From: Clostridia bacterium
GTDB lineage: Bacteria > Bacillota > Clostridia > Oscillospirales > Acutalibacteraceae
DNA length: 9,473 bases
Reading direction: 5' to 3'
Assembly: GCA_024689165.1 (NCBI GenBank)
Contig: JAILDS010000215.1
Coordinates: forward strand, 1-9,473
Made by a program: the position numbers and the translations under genes. Below, one piece after another: positions 5,401-9,473 of the stretch; the stretch's first letter is position 1, and each line of letters opens with the position of its first letter. A model generated the notes under the pieces. That model was not told the DNA's origin. It worked only from the letters and a program-made list of their open reading frames with translations, and ran no database searches.

Positions 5401-6882
5401 ATGAATAACGAACCGAAAAGAGCAAAAAACAACCGTTTCAGGCGGGCGGTCTGCGTCCTTTTGTCGCTCGCTCTCTGTCTCGGCGCCGCATCGCTCGTTT
5501 TCGCGGCGGATCACTCGGATCCTCTTGACGAAACGTGCCAGCGGCTGTACCGGCAGATACTGTCGGTCTCGCCCGAGGACAGCTTCGGTGAAACTCAGCT
5601 GAGCTTCGGCCAGACGCCCGAGATCACCATCCGGCTCGACTCTCTTTCGAGCGAGGGGGTCAGGTCGAACCCGGATTACCAGAACAAGGTCAGTGAGATC
5701 AAGGACGCCGTCAACCGTGCGTTTTTCGCGGCGTGTTACGACCGCCCGGAACGCTTCTGGCTGCGCTCTTACGACCTTAATCTCAGCGGGGTGTCGGTCG
5801 TGTCCGCAGGCGGCGACCTGTATACCGTGCGTTTCCCGAAGATACTCGTCACCTTTTCCGGCTACGATCTTTCCCTGACCCCGGAGCAGACTGCCGAACG
5901 GTTCGAGCGTGTCGACGCGGAAACGACGGCCTTCGCGGAGTCCCTGACCGGGCTCGACGTTTATACCGCCCTGCGCAGCTGCAGGAGGTACGTCAAAGAG
6001 CACATCGAGTACAAAAAAGACGGCTCCGACGCCTCGCACGAGGCCTACGCCGCCTATTACACCGGTACGGGCGTCTGCGAGAGCTACTCGAAGCTTTTCA
6101 AGATCCTGTGCGACAAGCTCGGCGTGGAGTGCTGGCTCGTGCACGGGCACTATTCGCCCATCCCGGACGAGAACCATATGTGGAACTGCGTGCTCATGCC
6201 CGACGGCTGTTACTACGCCGTAGACTGCACCTTCGACACGCCGGACGACCCGGACGGTTACTTCCTCGTCGGGAGCGAGACCGTCTGCGAAGGCAGAAGT
6301 TTTTCATCCACGCATATCCCGGACCCGTCGTCCATAGCGCTGGGCGAGCCTCCGGAAGACTTTTCATTCCCGCAGATCACCCGTTCGGCATACGACCCGT
6401 CGTCCTCGCCGACCGTAATCGTCACGGAAACGACGACAGAACCGGAACCGACCGAGCCCCCCGTCACCGTCCCCGCGACGACTGAGCCCGTTCCCACAGA
6501 GCCCGCGACAGTACCCACAGAACCTGTGACAGTACCTACCGAGCCCGCAACAGTACCCACAGAAACAGCTGCCGAGCCTACAGAACCGGCGACAGTACCC
6601 GCCGAAACAGCGGCCGAGCCTACAGGGCCTGCCGATCCGACGTCCTCAGCCAAAGAGGAGCCCCCGGAAGGCTACGTCCGCGTCGGCTCCGGGCTGTATC
6701 TTCTGTGCGACGCCGACTTTGACGATACCGTCACAGCCGCCGACGCGAGGATCATACTCAGGATTGCCCTGACGCTCGACACTCCCGCCGTTTTCGAGGT
6801 CTGCGACCCGGACTCCGACGGCGAGATCACCGCGGGCGACGCAAGGATCGCCCTCAGGACGGCGCTCGGCCTGTCCGCATGA
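5401..6882 (+). CDS. Secreted transglutaminase-like protein with C-terminal dockerin
   Basis: The 493-residue chain begins with a Sec signal (basic 6-15, hydrophobic 16-34, cleavage probably after V-F-A at 35). Residues about 40-180 are an N-terminal region typical of bacterial transglutaminase-like proteins, including a D-R-P-E-R-F-W-L motif (114-121). The transglutaminase/protease core spans about 185-295, with candidate triad C226 (in G-V-C-E-S-Y), H259 (in N-H-M-W-N) and D275 (in A-V-D-C-T-F-D). This fold cross-links or cleaves amide bonds. Residues about 338-422 are a Thr/Glu/Pro linker with V-P-T-E-P repeats. Residues 436-491 are a dockerin-like pair of calcium loops (D437/D439/D441/D448 and D469/D471/D473/D480), each followed by D-A-R-I-x-L-R. 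The ATG at 5401 lies 2 nt after the previous stop, with a weak AGGG 7 nt before it, so translation is probably coupled. The longer reading frame starting at 5305 lies inside the GH13 gene. The substrate is unknown. Confidence 0.9.
   Translation: MNNEPKRAKNNRFRRAVCVLLSLALCLGAASLVFAADHSDPLDETCQRLYRQILSVSPEDSFGETQLSFGQTPEITIRLDSLSSEGVRSNPDYQNKVSEIKDAVNRAFFAACYDRPERFWLRSYDLNLSGVSVVSAGGDLYTVRFPKILVTFSGYDLSLTPEQTAERFERVDAETTAFAESLTGLDVYTALRSCRRYVKEHIEYKKDGSDASHEAYAAYYTGTGVCESYSKLFKILCDKLGVECWLVHGHYSPIPDENHMWNCVLMPDGCYYAVDCTFDTPDDPDGYFLVGSETVCEGRSFSSTHIPDPSSIALGEPPEDFSFPQITRSAYDPSSSPTVIVTETTTEPEPTEPPVTVPATTEPVPTEPATVPTEPVTVPTEPATVPTETAAEPTEPATVPAETAAEPTGPADPTSSAKEEPPEGYVRVGSGLYLLCDADFDDTVTAADARIILRIALTLDTPAVFEVCDPDSDGEITAGDARIALRTALGLSA
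6430..6639 (+). repeat. Degenerate repeats coding the Thr/Glu/Pro linker
   Basis: Inside the transglutaminase-dockerin gene, short repeats built on ACAGTACCCACAGA-like units code for V-P-T-E-P and A-A-E-P-T. Codon use here is more A-rich (ACA, GTA, GAA) than in the flanking domains. This fits a slippage-prone, extended extracellular linker, and its length probably varies between strains. Confidence 0.75.
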
Positions 6883-6883
6883 T

Positions 6884-6889
6884 AAGGAG
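6884..6889 (+). promoter_or_regulatory. Ribosome binding site of the alpha/beta hydrolase gene
   Basis: AAGGAG ends 6 nt before the ATG at 6896, just after the preceding stop at 6880-6882. It is the best site among the internal genes of the operon. Confidence 0.7.
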
Positions 6890-6895
6890 CATTCA

Positions 6896-7816
6896 ATGTC
6901 TGTTATAAGAAAAGAAGCGTATTATCCGAGCTCGGACGGCGTGCACGATATCCGCGCGCTTATCTGGTACGACGATGAAAAAGAACCCGCGGGCGTTTTT
7001 CAGATAGCCCACGGCATAGCGGAGCATATAGGGCGCTACGACCGTTTCGCCAGAAAGCTCGCCGACAACGGCTACGTCGTTTGCGGCAGCGACCATCTGG
7101 GGCACGGAAAGTCGATAAGGGCGATCAGCGAGCTGGGCTCGATCGACGTCCCCGACCCTTGCGAGCATCTCGTCGCCGACCTGCACGCGCTCACCCACAT
7201 CATGAGCAGGCGTTACCCCGACCTGCCTTATTTCCTGTTCGGGCACAGCCTCGGCTCGATGCTCTCCAAGATCTACGCAACGGTGTGGGGCAAAGAGCTT
7301 GCGGGGCTGATACTCTGCGGGAGCGGCTGCGTGCCCCCCGCCGGGACCGCCGCCGTCAACGGGATAAAGGACCTGTTCGGCGGTTTTCCGCCCGTCAGGC
7401 TCAGCTCGGTCAGCAACCCATTATCCTCAAAGCTCCTCTTCGGAGAAAACGACCCCGACGCGTGGCTGTCGCGAAGCAAGGTCAACCGCGAAAACTATAA
7501 GGACGACCCGTTCTGCGGGATAAAACTGCGCGACAGCTGGGTCAAGGCGTCTGCGGAGGCCATACTTCGCGCGAGCGCGTCCGACTGGAGCGAAAAGGTC
7601 CCGAAGGAGCTGAAGATACTCTTCATCTCCGGGGCAAAGGATATCGTGGGCTTCAACGGCGCCGCCGTGATAAAACAGGCGGACCAGCTCAGCGAAGCCG
7701 GCATAGAGCCGACCGTTATCCTTTACCCGGGCGACAGGCACGAGATCCTCTTTGAGGAAGACTGCGAGCTCGTCGAAAAGGACGTGCTCGGCTGGCTCAA
7801 GGCGGCAAGGGAATGA
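6896..7816 (+). CDS. Alpha/beta hydrolase, monoacylglycerol lipase / lysophospholipase-like
   Basis: This 306-residue cytoplasmic-looking serine hydrolase belongs to the lysophospholipase/monoacylglycerol lipase-like group of the alpha/beta fold. Oxyanion-region motif H-G-I-A-E-H (39-44) is followed by the F-A-x-x-L-A-x-x-G-Y helix (51-60) and D-H-L-G-H-G-K-S (66-73). Nucleophile S118 sits in G-H-S-L-G-S (116-121). D249 in G-A-K-D and H282 in G-D-R-H-E complete the expected triad. Residues about 145-235 form the variable cap that decides the substrate, so the acyl ester used is not predictable. No signal peptide or lipobox is present. The gene follows the dockerin gene after 13 nt with a strong AAGGAG, and its stop lies 1 nt before the thymidylate kinase start. 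It is often annotated pldB-like, but I would keep the general name. Confidence 0.9.
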   Translation: MSVIRKEAYYPSSDGVHDIRALIWYDDEKEPAGVFQIAHGIAEHIGRYDRFARKLADNGYVVCGSDHLGHGKSIRAISELGSIDVPDPCEHLVADLHALTHIMSRRYPDLPYFLFGHSLGSMLSKIYATVWGKELAGLILCGSGCVPPAGTAAVNGIKDLFGGFPPVRLSSVSNPLSSKLLFGENDPDAWLSRSKVNRENYKDDPFCGIKLRDSWVKASAEAILRASASDWSEKVPKELKILFISGAKDIVGFNGAAVIKQADQLSEAGIEPTVILYPGDRHEILFEEDCELVEKDVLGWLKAARE

Positions 7817-7817
7817 T

Positions 7818-8438
7818 ATGGCCGGCTTCATAGTTTTCGAGGGCCTTGACGGCACCGGGAAAAGCACCAAGCTCGATCTCGCGGCAAAGCTGCTTTATGA
7901 GAACGGCAAAAGCGTGCACTGCACCGCCGAGCCCACGGACAGCCCCGTGGGCAGGCTTCTGCGCAGCGCGCTGGCAGGAGGGTTCGTCCTGCCTCCCGCC
8001 GCCGCGGCGGCCCTTTTCACCGCCGACAGGATAGACCACTGCGCAAAAGAGGGCACGGGCATCCGCGACAGGCTTTCGCGCGGGGAATACGTGCTTTCGA
8101 GCAGGTATTACTACTCCACCCTCGCCTATCAGGGCATGGACTGCCCGCTTGAGACGATCCTTCCTATCGCGGTGAATCCCGCCGTGATAAAGCCCGACCT
8201 CTGCATCTTCCTTGACGCGCCGGCCTCCGTCTGCGCCGAAAGGATAGCCAGACGCGCCGAGGAGACGGGGCAGACGGTCGAGATATTCGAAAAAGAGAGC
8301 GTGCTCGAACGCGTCAGGGAATCCTTTTACCGCGTTTTCGAAGTTCTCGGCGAAGAGAATATCGTGATCGTAAACACCGACTGCCCGCCAGAGGAGGCGA
8401 ATGCCCGCGTTGCCGAGGCTATCCTCGGCGTCCTGTGA
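7818..8438 (+). CDS. tmk: Thymidylate kinase (dTMP kinase)
   Basis: Tmk transfers phosphate from ATP to dTMP to give dTDP, an essential step of dTTP synthesis in the cytoplasm. The 206 residues show a P-loop G-L-D-G-T-G-K-S-T (9-17), the dTMP-binding E-P-T (38-40), an L-x-x-x-D-R region (66-71), S-S-R-Y-Y-Y-S-T-L-A-Y-Q-G (94-106), a Leu/Asp-Ala-Pro strand (132-135), and a lid with R-I-A-R-R and E-I-F-E-K (142-159). The usual D-R-(Y/H) is S95-R96-Y here: the Asp is replaced by Ser while the catalytic Arg is kept. The ATG at 7818 is preferred over in-frame starts back to 7752, because it begins the first beta strand, has AAGGGA 5 nt upstream and follows the previous stop by 1 nt. Its place in a glycosidase/dockerin operon is unusual, since tmk commonly sits near holB in Bacillota. 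Confidence 0.95.
   Translation: MAGFIVFEGLDGTGKSTKLDLAAKLLYENGKSVHCTAEPTDSPVGRLLRSALAGGFVLPPAAAAALFTADRIDHCAKEGTGIRDRLSRGEYVLSSRYYYSTLAYQGMDCPLETILPIAVNPAVIKPDLCIFLDAPASVCAERIARRAEETGQTVEIFEKESVLERVRESFYRVFEVLGEENIVIVNTDCPPEEANARVAEAILGVL
8412..8429 (+). promoter_or_regulatory. Hairpin that may mask initiation of the downstream lipoprotein
   Basis: GCCGAGG (8412-8418) pairs perfectly with CCTCGGC (8423-8429) around a CTAT loop, ending 5 nt before the GTG at 8435. The only nearby purine-rich site, GAGG at 8415-8418, is inside the stem. The hairpin has no T-tract, so it is not a terminator. It could make the lipoprotein depend on ribosomes finishing tmk. It may also be a chance product of GC-rich Ala-Glu-Ala-Ile-Leu codons. 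Confidence 0.35.
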
Positions 8439-9109
8439 AAACCGGGTCTCTCCGGCGGGCGAAACGCATATCGGCGGCTCTTATCGGAGGTCTGCTCATC
8501 ATGACTGTCTTTTCAGGCTGCTGCTCCGAAAAACACACCGTCACGTATCTGCCCGACAGATCCTGCTTCGAAGGCGCGAAGGACCGGTACTCCGCCGGCT
8601 CCCGTGTCAATGTTTTCTACGGCATGATCGCGACCGACACGGATTACTCGTTTTATCTTGACGGCGAACCGCTCAACCCCTCCTATGACGAAAAGAAGGG
8701 CTTCAGGCTGAGCTTCGTCATGCCCGACCATGACGTCACGGTCTCCGTCGAGTCCCGCAACTCCATGGAGTATGAGCCCGAAAGCGAGGTTTCCGGGGTC
8801 TGCGATTCGACGCTCACTTTTGATTCCTTCGACGGCGGCGGCCCGGAATACACGGTCGAGATCGACGACCCCGAAACACTTACCTATACCGCGCGGAAAA
8901 AATACCACAAAGCCGGCCACATGTTCATGACCGGCTCGGGTTATGATTATATCATCGAGTTTTCCGGACTTAAGCCCGGCAGGACGGAGCTGACCGTTTT
9001 CGAACGCTCCCCCATCGCCGGCAATTCGGACATGAGGTACCTTGCCGAGGTCGACAGGGAGCTGCACGTGACGCTGACCCTTCTCGAACGAACTGAAGTA
9101 TTCTACTGA
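8435..9109 (+). CDS. Small lipoprotein with two beta-rich domains
   Basis: The 224-residue product starts with basic residues (7-11) and a hydrophobic stretch, then lipobox F-S-G-C with C29 as the lipidation site. Residues about 32-107 resemble an InlB B-repeat-like beta module: H-T-V-T-Y near the start and F-V-M-P-D-H-D-V-T-V-S-V at 93-104. Residues about 118-220 form a second beta-rich domain with G-G-G-P-E-Y-T-V (134-141) and Y-I-I-E-F-S-G-L-K-P-G-R-T-E-L-T-V (171-187). I know no name for it; the layout loosely recalls chagasin-like (I42) inhibitors, but this is only a resemblance. The GTG start overlaps the tmk stop by 4 nt (GTGA), so expression probably depends on tmk translation. The gene ends 3 nt before the convergent yraN stop. 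The function is unknown. Confidence 0.8.
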   Translation: MKTGSLRRAKRISAALIGGLLIMTVFSGCCSEKHTVTYLPDRSCFEGAKDRYSAGSRVNVFYGMIATDTDYSFYLDGEPLNPSYDEKKGFRLSFVMPDHDVTVSVESRNSMEYEPESEVSGVCDSTLTFDSFDGGGPEYTVEIDDPETLTYTARKKYHKAGHMFMTGSGYDYIIEFSGLKPGRTELTVFERSPIAGNSDMRYLAEVDRELHVTLTLLERTEVFY

Positions 9110-9112
9110 GCT

Positions 9113-9473
9113 TTATTCCCGGCCGCCGTCCGGCTCCGGCACGAACACGTCGGCGGTAAAAGCGTTTTTGATATGATTCACGCTCCCCTCGCGCAGCGAG
9201 AGGAGTATTATTTCGATTATATCGAACCTGACCTCCATGCCGGGGCGTATCAGCTCGCCCGCGACGGAGTTGTTCAGAAAGCTCTGCGCGGCGGCGGCAA
9301 GGTTCTTTTCCTTTTCTCTGCCGACCGCCTCTGACGGCGGGAAAAGCCCCTCGCGCGTCCGGGTCTTGACCTCGACGAAAGCGACAGTGTCGTCCTTAAC
9401 GGCGACAAGGTCGAGCTCCGCCCTGCCGTAAAGCTCATAGTTCGCGCCGACGACGGTCCAGCCGTTGTCACGC
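9113..9473 (-). CDS. yraN: YraN (UPF0102) family protein, truncated by window edge
   Basis: The visible 119 residues are the body and C-terminus of a YraN/UPF0102 protein, and the N-terminus lies beyond the right edge. Family features are N-G-W-T-V-V-x-x-N-Y (3-12 of the visible part), A-E-L-D-L-V-A-V (18-25), and F-V-E-V-K-T-R (32-38). D21, E34 and K36 form the PD-(D/E)xK nuclease-fold core. E-A-V-x-x-x-K-x-x-N-L near 48-57 and R-F-D-I-I-E-I then N-A-F near the end also match. The usual G-E-I-D is A-E-L-D here. Full-length family members have about 115-130 residues, so roughly 10 are missing. The biological role is poorly defined, though a resolvase-like or nuclease fold is expected. It is convergent with the plus-strand operon, stop to stop with a 3-nt gap. 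Confidence 0.85.
   Translation of the reverse strand, partial: RDNGWTVVGANYELYGRAELDLVAVKDDTVAFVEVKTRTREGLFPPSEAVGREKEKNLAAAAQSFLNNSVAGELIRPGMEVRFDIIEIILLSLREGSVNHIKNAFTADVFVPEPDGGRE
9183..9212 (+). terminator. Possible operon terminator inside convergent yraN
   Basis: CTCC (9183-9186) and CTCGC (9188-9192) pair with GCGAG (9196-9200) and GGAG (9202-9205), with a single C-A mismatch and a GCA loop. TATTATTT follows on the plus strand, about 75 nt after the lipoprotein stop. On the minus strand no T-tract follows, so it would stop only the operon transcript. The T-tract is imperfect, and the sequence also codes for yraN. Confidence 0.4.

Noticed and set aside
5320..6177. 285-codon open frame on the minus strand
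   Set aside because: It is antisense to the GH13 end and the transglutaminase core, both of which have full family motifs. The translation shows no domain, and GC-rich codons explain the open frame.
6430..6639. Possible CRISPR-like or regulatory DNA repeats
   Set aside because: Units are short, irregular, in frame and code for an extracellular linker. There are no spacers of uniform length.
9123..9168. CCGCCG...CGGCGG hairpin before GTTTTTG as operon terminator
   Set aside because: Only a 6-bp stem with a 22-nt loop, and the T-run begins 8 nt after the stem. The hairpin at 9183-9205 is a better candidate.

Overview
The window is GC-rich, gene-dense DNA that looks chromosomal and most probably comes from a Bacillota gut-type organism of class Clostridia, likely Oscillospirales/Ruminococcaceae-like. 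This placement is an inference. It rests on AGGAGG-type ribosome binding sites, GTG starts, several lipoprotein and Sec signals, and secreted proteins built from bacterial Ig-like (Big_3), SH3-like, transglutaminase and type I dockerin-like modules with an 'AADAR..LR' signature. I see no tRNA, rRNA, insertion sequence, CRISPR array, phage gene or defence gene.

Layout. (1) Positions 1-838, plus strand: the tail of a histidine-biosynthesis cluster. It has a possible last few codons of an upstream gene, then hisE, then a stop/start-overlapping small membrane protein with an HEYGH motif. (2) A hairpin terminator at 890-922 lies between convergent genes. (3) Positions 943-3505, minus strand: a two-gene unit, read from 3505 leftwards. 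It encodes a lipoprotein with an Ala/Pro/Thr linker, then a secreted SH3-like plus four Ig-like plus dockerin protein. (4) Positions 3506-3706: a compact divergent control region with two near-consensus sigma-70-type promoters facing opposite ways. (5) Positions 3707-9109, plus strand: a tight five-gene run with gaps of 2, 13 and 1 nt and one 4-nt overlap. The genes are a GH13 oligo-1,6-glucosidase, a secreted transglutaminase-like/dockerin protein, a monoacylglycerol-lipase-like hydrolase, thymidylate kinase and a small lipoprotein. (6) Position 9113 to the right edge, minus strand: a 5'-truncated YraN (UPF0102) nuclease-fold gene, convergent with the operon.

How the parts may work together. 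Two secreted proteins, one in each divergent unit, end in closely similar double EF-hand dockerin-like modules. They flank a cytoplasmic alpha-glucosidase and share one control region. This suggests a cell-surface or secreted assembly docking to cohesins encoded elsewhere, but no cohesin is visible here. The plus-strand operon joins this surface and carbohydrate theme to an essential nucleotide kinase. The most interesting points are the paired dockerin proteins, the transglutaminase-dockerin architecture, the uncharacterised HEYGH membrane protein coupled to hisE, and two uncharacterised lipoproteins. I found nothing that clearly amounts to a wholly new system.
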